NCBI GenBank assembly: GCA_012932295.1
Contig: JAAONU010000001.1
Span: 42,815,134 to 42,879,133 of the forward strand
DNA length: 64,000 bases
Source: Cyclina sinensis
Lineage: Eukaryota; Mollusca; Bivalvia; Venerida; Veneridae
Direction: 5' to 3'
Within the stretch, counting starts at the first letter, position 1, and the number at the start of each line of letters is the position of its first letter. A model generated the notes under the pieces. That model was not told the origin of the DNA. It worked only from the letters and a program-made list of their open reading frames with translations, and searched no databases. Below, in pieces: positions 24,086 through 35,684 of the stretch. Position numbers and translations under genes: made by a program.

Positions 24086-24565
24086 GCAACAGGCTGAAAT
24101 AGGATGTCGATGTAAGAGCTTATTATGTAACTTTCTGAATGCTGATCTGATGTCGATACCAGAGGTAAATCTGCATCTTCTCGAGAACAGATTAAATGTT
24201 CAGTTGAAAGAACAATTCATTTTGATGGGGAACATGATCGTAGGCATTACTGCTGTTAAATGGGAAATAAGCAGACTTTAAGAAGAGGGATCAACAAACA
24301 AATGATAACCATAAAACGTGACAACGTTTGAGCGTGCGCAACTGAACAAATACTTAATTTTAGAAATGTTTGTTTACATCGAAAAATGGAAGAAAAAAGA
24401 AAAGCGAACTAAATATGAACCAAATAAACTTTCAGAGGAAAGACTGGTGGATCGAACGAGAGAGGAAAAGGTGTAAAATGCAACAAAACAACAACAACAA
24501 GAAGCACAAATATTTTAGGAAATGGCTAGTGTAGACGTTTTCGTATATATCTCATTTATTTTGTT

Positions 24566-24690
24566 TTACTTACGATGCCGATAGAACTAACTGATCTAAC
24601 AGGATATGTCCGCCCATTGGATTTACTTAAATCACTCATTTTGATAACTTGTGCTGTTAATGCATTAGCGAAACAGTTTGATAGAGTTAA
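24566..24690 (-). pseudogene. Exon-like block of a decayed gene family (block IV, copy a)
   Basis: On the - strand an open stretch reads ...KMSDLSKSNGRTYPVRSVSS and meets a GTAAGT donor near 24574. The core (24600-24635) recurs at 25725-25785 and 39770-39826. In another - frame the same bases read GGHILLDQLVL, so the frame is uncertain. No family is recognised. Confidence 0.3.
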
Positions 24691-25218
24691 GCACTCTTTT
24701 TAAAGAAAAATACTTCAGATATTAAATAAAGGTAATATATAGATTATATCATCCTGATAAAACATTTCCCCAAGGCATGCATGCGATTCTAAAAGTGTTT
24801 TACGTAAAGTATTTAATTTGATAAATTAACAATATTAACTTCATTTTCTTCTTTCACTGTAGTGCAAATACAGTTCTTCTCAGAAATTAAAATCAGATAT
24901 AGCGAACTACTTAGTAGACACAATTCATATTTCGTAACGAGATTTTAGATAGCTGAATATAATTGACATTACAAAAACAAATTACCAGCTGATATCCATG
25001 AAAAAGAGCGTTATTGAAGAGGTTTTATAATTTATAGCAAAAACAACGACGACAACAACAACAAGATAGTTTAAGCAAATTCTAGTAATTGGTATTTCTT
25101 TTTTATGCACGCAGTACAGATTAAGCCTACTCAGTGTTTTTAGATGTTGATTATTATTCAAGCGCTCTGACTACATTAATGACCAAAAAAAACTATTAAA
25201 TTATTGTTGAAAATATTA

Positions 25219-25310
25219 CCCCCCCCCCCCCCCCCCCCCCCCACACACACAAACAGGAGAAAAACAAAACAAACAACAACAAACAAACAAACAACAACAA
25301 ACAAAGATAT
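25219..25310. repeat. C24 homopolymer, (CA)n and A/C-rich tail
   Basis: Twenty-four C residues (25219-25242) are followed by four CA repeats and then AAAC/AAC words to about 25308. Confidence 0.95.
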
Positions 25311-25724
25311 TTCTTGGTAAAGTTATTGCCGTATCATTCCAAGGTTTTATTTGGGAAAATAGTATCTTTCTTTTATTCAGATGGCATGTCTGTTACTTTT
25401 TTGGCCATCTTACACTGTCACTACACTCTCCATGTTTAGAAAAAGAGACATCTCTTGGACATCTCGTGACCAACCAGTTAGACCACTCATAAGGGAATTT
25501 TGTATGTTTCCATATATACTTGTAATTCTGCTCGCATGATAATGCATGATTTGTTGTTGTTTTTTCTACCTTTACAAAACTCTGTTTTCATAAAGAAAGA
25601 TACATAACGAAGATAATCGAGCAAGCGGTAATGAAAATTATATATTTTTAAGCTATTCTAAGTTTTTGGCACACACGATATAAACAGCATTTATTATAAT
25701 TATGGCGATTTACAACATGCTGAT

Positions 25725-25785
25725 TTATCTATCTGATCTTACATGACATGTCCGCCCAACAGGCTTAGGAAGATACTGCACACGT
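25725..25785 (-). pseudogene. Decayed copy of block IV (copy b)
   Basis: 'gatctta' plus 'catgtccgcccaaca' matches copies at 24.6 and 39.8 kb. The - strand frame reads KPVGRTCHVRSD and then stops; no donor is kept. Confidence 0.35.
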
Positions 25786-25799
25786 TTTTAACCAGAATA

Positions 25800-26680
25800 A
25801 ACCGACACTGGACTAATGGAAAGATGTAGATTTTGTTTAAGTTCTAGAATAAATATATGCCGCGTCAAGTGTTTCTGTCCATACTTGATACATATCTTAT
25901 TTTTTTAAAAATGCTTTTGACCTAAAATATACTGCTTAAGTAGTCTCCCTTGTTACAATGTTTGTCTCATTCTGTTCCTGTCTCTATCAGTTTTCAGAGT
26001 ACGTAATATTTTCAACAGAAAATGAGCTCGTATACCTTAGTGAAATTATATTCTACCTCTGTATCAGATATGATATGTTTCTCATTTGAAACAGAGACTA
26101 ATCTGACTAGTTTATTGCGTCAAAATGTTTTTTAATAGACAATGAAATGAGCCATGCCTTTACCAGGTGTAGAAACAACATTTGTTCTTTTGTCTCCCAA
26201 TTTCATCCCATTTGACGTCATTGGTTTTATAATGCTTCATCGCCCAAGTGACTAACCTAGACCTATAATGCTTTAGGCAAATGATTGGTTGATTGAAAAC
26301 GCCATCATGACAGAAAACCATTGTTCTAGTTAACACAGATTCCTGTATAACTTTGCAATATTTAACAAAAAATATCTTGGTGTTTTTGTAAAACGTGGTT
26401 CTGGATTGTACCTTTGAAATGTTGCAATGACGAATTATCTGAATTGTCATGTAGCAGTATAGTTACACAAAGTTAGTCACTGGAATCTTTATTTCATTAT
26501 CTGCAAACTTTCTGAAAATTTATCATACATGAAACTATTGTTTCTGACCTGGGAATCTTATGTAGGATAATAGAAGATTGTCTAAGATTTTCTTTTATTA
26601 AATATGACAGTAGTCGGATGCTCCACACCTTTACTGAAAATATTCACTCTCCCTGACGTTTCGTATAAAAATTGTATATG
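25800..26680. other. Intergenic DNA, nothing firm
   Basis: A 96-codon - strand open frame (26160-26450) has no splice signals or recognisable motifs. Confidence 0.35.
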
Positions 26681-26689
26681 CATGTTGCA

Positions 26690-26820
26690 TGTAACAGCGG
26701 AACACTGAGGTCACTGTTTCGTTTAGTCTTCTATCTACGTGCTAATTACTTTGTTTTGAAATCAGGCATTTTTTTCTAATATGTATGTCTTTGAATGCAA
26801 ATCAAGAACGACTTATCGTA
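26690..26820. repeat. Segmental duplicate block II, copy 1
   Basis: 'gcatgt' ... 'acactgaggtcact' ... 'ttttgaaatcaggcat' ... 'tctaatatgtatgtcttt' aligns in order and spacing with 32990-33120, 40750-40880 and 48800-48930. In the 40.8-kb copy this block contains a splice donor of a - strand exon. Confidence 0.45.
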
Positions 26821-27294
26821 ACACTGGTGATAGTAATGGCTGTAACAACGATTATCAATCTAATGTTTTATAGTGGTAAATTTCTATTTCACAAATGCAC
26901 TTGAAACATTTCGGTCATATCTTGGTATTTACTTTCTTATAGGTGTAAGTCACCAACGATTATTTTATGTTATGTGTTGTTATTTTTAAACGTTTGGTAG
27001 AAATTCTAATCTGTTGTTCTTTAGGCTAAAATGTTCTATTAGTGTATATATTCTGCTTATACATGGTGCCTATATTATGTAATAAGTACATCACGTCATT
27101 ATCAAAAGGAGCTCAGTTCTACCATCCTCAGTATGAGAAGTTTTCTGAACAACCCAGCGCTGTTTAATGGTTTAATGAGTGCCTTATCTTCACTGTTAAT
27201 AATCTGTAATCTAAAAATGGGTTGATCACAATGACTGAGTGTGACTGCTAGGAAGGAGTGTTAAGATCCAAAAATATGCCCCCACTGCACTCCA

Positions 27295-27395
27295 CCCCCC
27301 CCCCCCCCCCCTCTCTCTCTCTCTCTCTCTGTCTCTCTCCCCGCCTTCTCCCCACGCACACACACGCGCAAGCGCGCGCACGCGGAATTATAGTC
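27295..27395. repeat. C17, (CT)n and alternating CA/CG tract
   Basis: Seventeen C residues (27295-27311) lead into about ten CT repeats. After a short gap comes 'cacgcacacacacgcgcaag' and 'cgcgcgcacgcgg', an alternating purine-pyrimidine run. Confidence 0.95.
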
Positions 27396-27424
27396 ATACG
27401 GATAATGTGGTAATACTTTGCAAT

Positions 27425-27605
27425 CTGTAACAGGTGTTGAAATAATTATTTCCGATCATAAAATTTTTATAATACATATGGAGTTTCAGTTAGATCGTTG
27501 CTGTCTTTCTGCACGTGTGAATTTAGCAAGTTTATTATAGTAATACATCAATTAATCTGTGGAGGAACCTAACCACCTAGATGGTTGTATAAGGATGTTT
27601 CACTG
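27425..27605. repeat. Segmental duplicate block III, copy 1
   Basis: 'aacaggtgttga' ... 'tttccgatcataaaattttt' ... 'gtttcag' aligns with 30415-30600 and 49930-50130. Confidence 0.45.
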
Positions 27606-27679
27606 ATAGTTAAAAGGCTCAAATAAACAATAAAACAATGAACCTCGTTATTTTTTTGTTGTTCAAAGGCAAAGACATA

Positions 27680-27862
27680 CTTTCTTCTAGGCCTAACTCT
27701 TTTACTTTCTCGTTGGCCTAACTTTTGTATTTTCTCCTAGGCCTAACTTTTGTACTTTCTCCTAGGCCTAACTTTTGTAGATGTACTTTCTCCTAGGCCT
27801 AACTTTTGTAGATGTACTTTCTCCTAGCCCTAACTCTTGTACTTTCACCTAGGCCTAAATAT
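27680..27862. repeat. 25/31-bp minisatellite 'tactttctcctaggcctaac'
   Basis: Seven copies of a unit ending 'aggcctaacttttg'. Two copies carry an extra 'tagatg' that lengthens the unit to 31 bp. Confidence 0.9.
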
Positions 27863-27879
27863 CGCGAAACTGATTAATA

Positions 27880-28655
27880 AGAAGACACTATACCTTTTGT
27901 ATAAAAAAGGCAATTACTTGGATACAATTAGTCTAAAAGAATTCCTCAAAACTTCTTTTGCAAATTAATGATCTTAATCGTTAAGAAAAAAAAATCACAT
28001 TGTCAATTCTAATTCCATCTCATACACACCGATACAAGTAACACAAAAGCCTTTTTAATTCCTGTTTTCCAGTATGTCTGAAACGTCATAAAATTAAAAT
28101 GACATCTTTGAGAAAAGTATGAATGAGACAGATGCTTTGATACAAACATTACACTGCGTTTTCTCGCACTCACAGTTACTGTTTAATTTTCTTAAAATTT
28201 GCAAAGGAGGCTAACAGTCGATTTCTTGCTTATTTACGTATTTTGTTTTGAATTCTTTTAAAACTTGTAATTCAAGTGCTGATGTTTTCTTCAAAGAATA
28301 TACCTTTTTGGTGAAAATGATTATTTTAGGCTCTAAAATAAATGTTGGCATAAGCTGGTTGTTGAAATCGTTTCAAACAATCGCCTTGCTCATCTTAGTT
28401 TCAAGCAACAAGAACACACAATGATGATTTTTTAAGTCAAAGTAAATAAAATACGGGACAACTTCCGCCAAAATTACATCAACAGAGAAACAATACCGAT
28501 GGAATTATATTTGTTTTATTCATAGAACTTTCTTTGACAGAAACAAAATAAAACTGATAGTTGCATTGCCATTGTATTTCGGCTTTGGTGAGTACTAGTA
28601 TATAATTATATATTTTTTTAATCAGAAGAGGTTTAGGAGAGTCAGTTTGCATGAG
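27880..28655. other. Intergenic DNA, nothing recognised
   Basis: AT-rich sequence without repeats, splice-supported exons or long frames. Confidence 0.4.
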
Positions 28656-28665
28656 TCATATTTTA

Positions 28666-29205
28666 TGTTCCCCGAAGGGAGAGCATATAGTCACCGCTTT
28701 GTCCGTCCGTATGTCCGTCTGTCATTCCGTCCATCCGCATTTTCTTGTCCGGGACATAACTATGAAACTACCAGAAGTATCAACAAGAAACTTTGTAGGT
28801 AGATAGATCTTACTGAGTAGAAGTGCAGTGCATAAGAACCATAACTCTGCATTGCCTAATTTTTGAGTTATTGCCCTTTGTACATTTTTACACTTTGAAC
28901 TTTGTCCAAGACATAACTCTGAAACTACAAGAGGTATCAAAAACCTCTGATTTACCTGTCACCAGCCTACTTCAGTGACCATGACACTGTCTGGATAGGA
29001 CTGCCACTGTCTGAGTTGATAGAAAAATAAGAATAAAATGGTAACTGTCTTACATTCTTCATTGCATATTTAAACAGTTTTAACCTTTTTCAGCATCTAC
29101 CAATAACATAATATCTTTATGCTGAATTTGGCAAAGACTTTATGGACACACTATTCTGTGTCCAAAATCTATTCGGGGAGCATCACCCGGTTCGATCGTC
29201 TCTTG
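28666..29205 (+). mobile_element. CCGT-headed element with TTCCCCGAA / TTCGGGGAG ends
   Basis: Left end 'tgttccccgaaggg' (28666-28679) is mirrored by 'attcggggagca' (29171-29182). The head at 28700-28737 has repeated CCGT words. The body holds two units with 'ccgggacataac..tgaaact', 'aag.ggtatcaa' and 'gttattgccctttgta'. The open frame 28722-28940 (-) is a translation of it. Confidence 0.7.
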
Positions 29206-29649
29206 TTAGTGTATTATTTTTTTCTTTAATGTTATGAGTATTGTAAAAGTAAGATCAGGGGTGTCGATATTTATTTGAAAACCTTGCCTATAAGTGTATG
29301 TCCATTGCAGTCTTTGTAATTAATGGCGCTAATAATATTATACAAGAAAAGTATATTCATCTTACTGGTAAAAAAGCAAACCAGCCGTTTTAAAAGGTGT
29401 CACAAACTCGTTTATGTATAATTTTATGGTATAGGTTTTAGACAAGTATGATACAGTACAGTATCATGGCTTCATTCGTATTTGCTGACATTTTAAAGGA
29501 AAGAAATAAAATTCAAGCTTGCTTTTGAAGAATAATGTGCGATAACGCTATAACCAGCCACAAATATCAATATAACTTGTTCTGGCTACACTATTCTATA
29601 TTACACATTCTTAGATAATAATCTGAAAGCCATGTACTAATATAATTTA

Positions 29650-29663
29650 TTCGTTATGTTACA
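29650..29663 (-). promoter_or_regulatory. Possible poly(A) signal on the - strand
   Basis: The - strand reads 'aacgaataaattatat' about 390 bases after the stop codon of the cysteine-rich frame at 30044-30221. The sequence between is less AT-rich than its surroundings, as a 3' UTR might be. Confidence 0.2.
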
Positions 29664-30043
29664 TTAAATGTAGAGTTGAATAAATCTACATCATGCACCG
29701 TTGATTGTCGCTTTTGTTGTCTCCGAAGAAATAGGTCGAAATAAGATATTTGATGATCAATGTGTGTGTTGGACACAGTTTAAGCTGCAGAAAACACTAA
29801 CACACGCAGCCGTGTTCTGCCCATTAACAGATGTTTTGACCCTCTGTTTCCGAGACACTATCCTGGCCTTGGAACTGTGGTGGTGATCAGTAACTACGTG
29901 TCAGTTGTTGGTTTCCAGCTCTTCTACTCTCTTAAGCCACAATCCGGTTGATGCCAGTTCAGACTCAACTGTGCAACAGCTCTTTCTCTCGCTCCACTGA
30001 CGACAATGGCACTTTACATGTTCTATAGCGACTATGTTACCTC

Positions 30044-30221
30044 TTATTTATATCTCCACATGGAAGAAACTTGTTCGCAATTCACTTTTTGACACTGTTC
30101 TTGTAGTTCAGAGCACGTGGCCCGCTTTTTCTCATAGGCCTCGCAGTAATTGACACATATGAGATTAATAGGCCAAATACGTTTTAGAGGGAACTCCTTC
30201 ACACCATCCTTAATACAAGAA
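30044..30221 (-). CDS. Candidate terminal exon encoding a small cysteine-rich domain
   Basis: After a possible acceptor ('tgttcaaattag') the - strand is open for 58 codons to TAA. Six cysteines fall in the pattern C-x19-C-x3-C-x9-C-x6-C-x4-C, within a charged peptide (for example CEAYEKKRATCSELQEQC), ending in SMWRYK. GC content is well above the flanks, and moderately GC-rich sequence continues past the stop with an AATAAA at about 29655. The cysteine spacing suggests a disulphide-rich secreted or extracellular domain; I do not recognise the family. The upstream exons are not identified. The phase of the exon-like frame at 30865-30973 does not fit it directly. A chance frame remains possible. 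Confidence 0.35.
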
Positions 30222-30414
30222 CTAATTTGAACAATGAACAATTCTTACTGAATAAATTTCATTCATTGTAAACGTGCAATTTGCATCGTCTGGCAAAATG
30301 ACTTGGTGTAAGACATGTACGCTAACAAGGTGTGTTAACTGCCAAAATAGAAAAAAAATGAGTTTTTATAAAACCCATTCATATGAAATAATGTTGGGAG
30401 CCTTGCTAACTGGT

Positions 30415-30600
30415 AACAGGTGTTGATATTATCATTTTAATAATGCAGATGCAATTTCAGACGGAGCACTGCCTTTCTTCAACATGTGTTTATTGAGTAA
30501 ACTCATTTTGAAAAATCAACAATGAATCCGAGAGAAAGCCAACACTTTGGCTGTTAAATAATATTTCATGTAACGTTGATTTTAAACTAGATTATCACAG
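30415..30600. repeat. Segmental duplicate block III, copy 2
   Basis: 'ggtaacaggtgttgatatta' ... 'aataatgcagatgcaatttc' ... 'agattatca' aligns with 49930-50130 over about 180 bp with substitutions and small gaps. Confidence 0.5.
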
Positions 30601-30864
30601 AGTCTATCGTTTAAAAATATATCAATAGTACAAAAACCAAAAACTAAAAGTATCACCCAGTTTTCATCGATGGAAACCCCTAGATAATTGTAAATTGTTA
30701 AAGTATTTGCAAAAACTGAACCCTTCTGTTTTGAGCTGTTATAATCTTCAAACAGTTTCTTAATAGAAGCGCCTGTAGCTTATCACCAGTATTTGTTTCG
30801 GATGTATTGAAAGACAATACCATAAAGCAGGGATAGCAACATATTCTACTCCCCTGTAACTTAC

Positions 30865-30973
30865 GAAATGCTTCAGAATAGCAAAGCTTTTCTAACCTAG
30901 TCCCAGTCCCAAAAGACCTTCGCCGTCTTCGATTGATATATGATGGCGATAAATTCATTTCTTCAGACATTTC
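30865..30973 (-). pseudogene. Exon-like segment of the - strand family (block V, copy at 30.9 kb)
   Basis: Between a fair acceptor ('tttcctgtacaag') and a GTAAGT donor the - strand reads EMNLSPSYINRRRRRSFG and then RLEKLCYSEAF. The second part aligns with RFERFDYELEMF at 40.9 kb and more loosely with 36.3 and 49.8 kb. If the donor is ignored, the frame stays open to 30698. Function is unknown. Confidence 0.3.
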
Positions 30974-30999
30974 CTTGTACAGGAAATTGATAGTAGACT

Positions 31000-31540
31000 T
31001 TTATTCTAACTTTTTTTCGGACTGACCATTATCTTTGTTGAAAAATTCGAATGGTTTGCCCTGGTATGTCGTCTAAGTTCTCGATCTGATGTTTTATTTC
31101 TGTTTGCAAAACGGGCTAGACATTCATGTATCAATCCTGCAAATAAATCAATGATGCACATTTATAATAGCAACAAATAACGTTTCGTAGTTTTACCATT
31201 GTTCTTTACTAATTGCTTGGAATCTGGAAAGCTGAAGATGTAAAGATGATTGTCGAGTGTTGGCACAGTATGTTATTATAGCTGTGAAAGTTACATTCCT
31301 CTTCTGCAGTACAAACACGTTAAAATGGATAGAAATCAAATACTAACTAGATCTACCTATATACCTATATAGATCTTTATGGAGAAACTTTACATTTTGT
31401 ACTAGATCCTTCGATAATTGATGATATTTATTGCACAAAATAAAAAAGGAAAATTAAATAGCTGATGGAAACCAGACAATTTTACCGAAATAATATACAG
31501 ATTTTACGGAGTCCCGTTCGGGTCACGTAAAATATCGCCT
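31000..31540. other. Unique sequence with a short duplicate of 36.0 kb
   Basis: 'ctgcagtacaaacac' (near 31306) and 'ctgatggaaaccagacaatt' (near 31461) reappear in the same order at about 36030 and 36154. A looser match occurs near 24860. This is part of the segmental duplication pattern. Confidence 0.4.
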
Positions 31541-31544
31541 GTTT

Positions 31545-32880
31545 GGCAAGCGAGTTATCTCCTGTTTCGCCCTTCCAGGTGAACATAGGTACTAGCGAAA
31601 ATTGAACATCTTGCGAGAATATACAGGCGAAATTTAACATTTAAATTTTCAACTCAGACCTCGCGAGACTCGGAATGAAATATCGCATGTGTCGTATTAA
31701 ATCCTCGCGAAAACTAAACCGATGAAATGCCGCCATCGACCTTTCTGCACGGCGATAAATTAACTTAAAAAGTCAGTATCAGCACAGGAGTTTGAAATTC
31801 TATCAATAAACAAGAGATATTGTAAAAATTATGTCCTCTACATAATAAAAAAAACACCAGGAATGCAACGCCTTTTCCCGACCCAATACACGTCGGACCG
31901 AATTATACGAACGGAACACAGAGTGGTAACAACCTAGCGAGCCTCCTCGATAAAGAACACTTTAAGCTACCTATAACGACCGATGATATTCTTTAACACG
32001 CCATTCTTAAAGGATTATTTAACAAATTACGCTCATATCCTGATTTTTAAACTTGTCGCCGTAGCCATTCGCTGACGTCACGCCAATCTCAGCACCGGAG
32101 TAAATATTAAATTATTTCATTTTGAGATAAAAATTGTTGTTTTATTTCATTTGTTTTTAAATAAATTTATAATTAAGGCTATATTAAAAATTTGGTAAAT
32201 TTCGGTTCTAATAATTTAATACTAAAATAAACAAACTGTAAAAACCCAACAGGGGACGTCACTCTCACATCTGCCATGTTGATTGTTTTATAATCATGCG
32301 GTAAAAAAGAACGGCGGCACGGTAGTTATTACAATTTTCATTTACTCCGGTGCTGGGATTGGTGTGACGTCAGCGAATGGCTACGGCGACAAGTTTAAAA
32401 ATCAAGAAATGAGCGTAATTTGTTAAATAATTCTTTAAGAATGGCGTGTTAAAGAATATCATCCGTCGTTATAGATAGCTTAAAGTGTTCTTTATCGAGG
32501 AGGCTCGCTAGGTTGTTACCACTCTGTGTTCCGTTCGTATAATTCGGTCCGACGTGTATTGGGTCGGGGAAAGGCGTTGCATTCCTGGTGTTTTTTTTAT
32601 TATGTAGAGGATATAATTTTTACAATATCTCTTGTTTATTGGTAGAATTTCAAACTCCTGTGGTATCAGGAAATTTCGGCTTTTTACCGATACCGGTGAT
32701 ATGTAATGTCTCGACAAAATAATCCTACGCTTAAATGATCCTCGCTGAATAAGTCCTAGCGAGACAAATTTTAGTTAAATCCTCGCGAGGACTAACACAA
32801 CGCCTGCGACATTTAATTTTGAGTCTCACGAGGATTAAAGTGACACATGCGAAATTGATTGAGATTTCATAGCACAAAGA
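31545..32880. mobile_element. Outer element with CTCGCGAG-type inverted segments
   Basis: On the left 'tcgcatgtgtcgtattaaat' plus 'cctcgcg' (31686-31712) is mirrored on the right by 'cgaggattaaag' and 'tgacacatgcgaa' (about 32830-32853). Words such as 'cctcgcgag' recur on both sides. The 880-bp foldback element sits between them, so it seems to have landed in an older element. Confidence 0.45.
31783..32662. mobile_element. Foldback DNA transposon: 323-bp inverted arms, 7-bp TSD
   Basis: Left arm 31783-32105 and right arm 32340-32662 are inverted copies of equal length, differing at roughly ten positions by eye. The ends are CACAGGAGTTTGAAATTC and its complement. GTATCAG flanks both sides (31776-31782 and 32663-32669) as a perfect 7-bp target duplication. 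The 234-bp centre is AT-rich and non-coding. Superfamily is unresolved: arm length recalls Mutator-like elements, while the CA start and 7-bp duplication could also fit the P superfamily. Confidence 0.9.
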
Positions 32881-32989
32881 ACGTTATTTTTAGAACCTGC
32901 AGATTTTGTGTTCCTAGAATACGATTTTCTTATATGACAGTGAAAATCTGGTTTCTGAAATTATTCAGTGTGAACGACATTTCATGCAA

Positions 32990-33120
32990 AGGGTACCTGC
33001 ATGTTAAACCGTGTAATACTGAGATCACTATCTAGTTAACTTCTGATTTTCCCACTACTTACTAACCCCCATTGATTGTTATAAAATCAGACTGTTATTC
33101 CTAGAATTGACGTCTATAAA
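32990..33120. repeat. Segmental duplicate block II, copy 2
   Basis: 'gtacctgcatgttaaa' ... 'atactgagatcacta' ... 'ataaaatcagactgttattc' aligns with the 40.8-kb copy. Confidence 0.5.
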
Positions 33121-33129
33121 CACTGGGAA

Positions 33130-34530
33130 TCAACCGAGAAGTATCGTACTGGTAGATAATAATCTGAGGGGAGAATATCTGTTTCAGAATTGAAATCATT
33201 TGAAACATATTTGGTGTTTCTTGAAAATCACTTTATTGAAGTTCATTCACAAAGTAAGGTCATTTTAAGCTGCCTTTACCTCAAATCAAACAATAAATGG
33301 TATACGATGTATTTGTCATTTCACTGTGACAGCGACGAATTAAAAGAAGTCCATTGAATCTTTATATTGTGTTGCTGTTTTTTCTTCTCGTTCTGTCTTT
33401 CAAACGTTTGTATAAAGAGTCGACAGATTACACGAATGCCAATTTACTAAAACAAAAGTGCATGTAATCAGGGAGGTATTTGATGTAAAATGTATCAGCC
33501 TTTAAGTCCCCAACAACGTGTATGTGGTCCGTCACATTTCCTTTCTTATTTTCATTTTATATTTATTATCAATCCGCTATTTCAATACGTCGAGATTCAA
33601 CTCAGTTGCTTTATATGTTTTGCCAGCAATCAACGACTTTGTCAAAGCCTACAAGTTAGCAGTAAGTTTAGATCTAGATTTTTTTTCTAAGTTTCTGCAT
33701 TTAATTCTAGTGGATACTTTTAGCAGCCTGCCTCGGACGTTTTTGTCAATTGAGATGCAACTATTGTGATACTATAGACTATAACTCACTGTTATATTCA
33801 GCAAGAGCGTTTGAAGAAAAATAAATTATTAGCAAATGAGGATAAAGTAATAATTACATTTTCATAGTTGTTATTATATTTAAATTTACACTGGCTGTAG
33901 ACTAGCTTATTATAAGACTTGATGAAGGAATCCACCTTTGATTAGCGCTTCATTATATCAGAATGAAGGGGAAATTTTCTGCAGACTTGAAGGGAAACTT
34001 TTCTTTTTGTAACTGACGTATGAATGATATTACAATTAGTTTACACACGTATTGGTTTATTAATGATAATTCAGTTTGGCACTAGCTTCTCCATTATTCT
34101 GTTATATTTAGAACCACAAAGTTCTTCTGAAATTCAGTTGACAGACTACAGTGCAAAACATATCATAAGTTCAAGTTTAAGATGTTCTGGAACAGAAAAA
34201 ATCACGTCGAAAAGAAATAAATACTGCGCCAAAAAGCTCCCGAAAATATTCTTCTAATAGACATCTAAATTTGTAAAAGACATTAATCTGCCTAGGGTTT
34301 CGTGACTGCCCACCTGACCAAAGCTAATTTGAAACATCAAGTTAGTAAAACCGTTGGATGTTAGCTACATATTTGTAGATATGGATTTGAATATAGCTGT
34401 TTGGATTTTTGAAATGTTCATAAGAAGCATGGTTGTAACATATATGTATAAATCATGTTATTTTATAATATTCTATCGTTGTTTTATCTTTGTAAATGAA
34501 ACATTGCATTGAACTAAAAACATCACACAA
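33130..34530. other. Intergenic DNA, nothing firm
   Basis: Open frames at 33490-33690, 33518-33769 and 34024-34257 overlap or are AT-driven. No splice-supported exon was found. Confidence 0.35.
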
Positions 34531-34539
34531 AAATAAAAG

Positions 34540-35440
34540 GGGTCATCTACTCAATATGTCCAACCATCTTGTTAAATTTGATGGTCGTGGGAGCAGTTTT
34601 ACTTCAGTGATCGAGCAGAAACCGTTTTAATAGTATGGGGGATGGGGGAGGGGGAACTGTAAAATAAAAGAGGTTATTTACTCGTCATGCCCAGATATCC
34701 TGATTAAGGTCTTTAGAGCAACTGCCCTTTAGTTACTGTTGAAAAACTAAATATATTTTGAAAGTGCGGGCCCCGGTTTGTTTGACCTTTGACTCTTAGA
34801 TTTTCAAAACAGGTTATTTACTTATTTTACTTATCATGCACAAACATCCTACAAAGTTTGAAGGTTCTGGGAGAACATAGCTATAGGCCTACATACGTAT
34901 GTTATTGTGTATTACGTAACCTCAATTTGTTTAATTAACTATGAAGAACTGAGGGCCTGTATAGCTATGTTTTTAGATTATTGATCGGAAGCCGTCGTCG
35001 AAATTCGGGTCCTGTGAGCTTGACCTTTGATCCTGTCTAATCGTCGATCATGTTTTAAGAGAAACCTGGAATAGTTTTAGAATTTTAATCTTGTTAAACT
35101 TTGTATGAGAAATTAAACCAAAATTTGCTAATATATAAATGAAGTATAGAATCTTGAGCACTGTGCACGTCATCTAACTATTCTTAAAATTTCAAGTCAA
35201 TACATCGAAGGGAAACATAAATAGTATAACACGCTTCATGAACTAAGAAAGAAATGAGGACAAAGGTCAACCAGTGTAAATAGCCATGGTTGTGTTATAG
35301 TTATTATGTATTACCTAACCTCAATTTGTTTAATTCGAAAAACAAAGTGATTACACTGACGGCCTACATGGCTATTTCCGAACAAAACTGTTCTGAAAGA
35401 CGCACAGACGGATAAACGGACATACGGGGTAGACCATTTC
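34540..35440. repeat. Decayed bivalve-type repeat with CCGT head on the - strand
   Basis: 'gtattac.taacctcaatttg' plus 'tttaatt' ... 'gcct..atagctat' occurs at 34905-34970 and again at 35308-35375. The - strand head 'ccgtatgtccgtttatccgt' lies at about 35405-35427. Units with 'ggggtcatctactca' and 'aaagaggttatttactcgtc' fill the 5' part. Confidence 0.5.
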
Positions 35441-35684
35441 CATAACCACTAATTATTATCACAAGTTTAAATAAATGCTTGCAGTAAAGTGCAAGTAGGT
35501 GTCATGATCTTGGGCGAGATTCATAATATTTTAAAAGTACATCTTTGTTTTCGATCTGTCAGCCTTGGAACTTGGTTATCAACTAGGCAGAGCTAACATC
35601 TTATCTCGGTAACGTTGGTGTTTTCCGTAAGAAAATCAGTAAAAGAAAGGAAACGCTTGCTACAATTCTCCCTCTAAGAGAAAC

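Noticed and set aside
24600..24700. Block IV read as a + strand exon (DLTGYVRPLDLLKSL)
   Set aside because: The - strand frames meet donor-like sites in two copies, and the other candidate exons are on the - strand. The + reading has a poorer acceptor. Not fully excluded.
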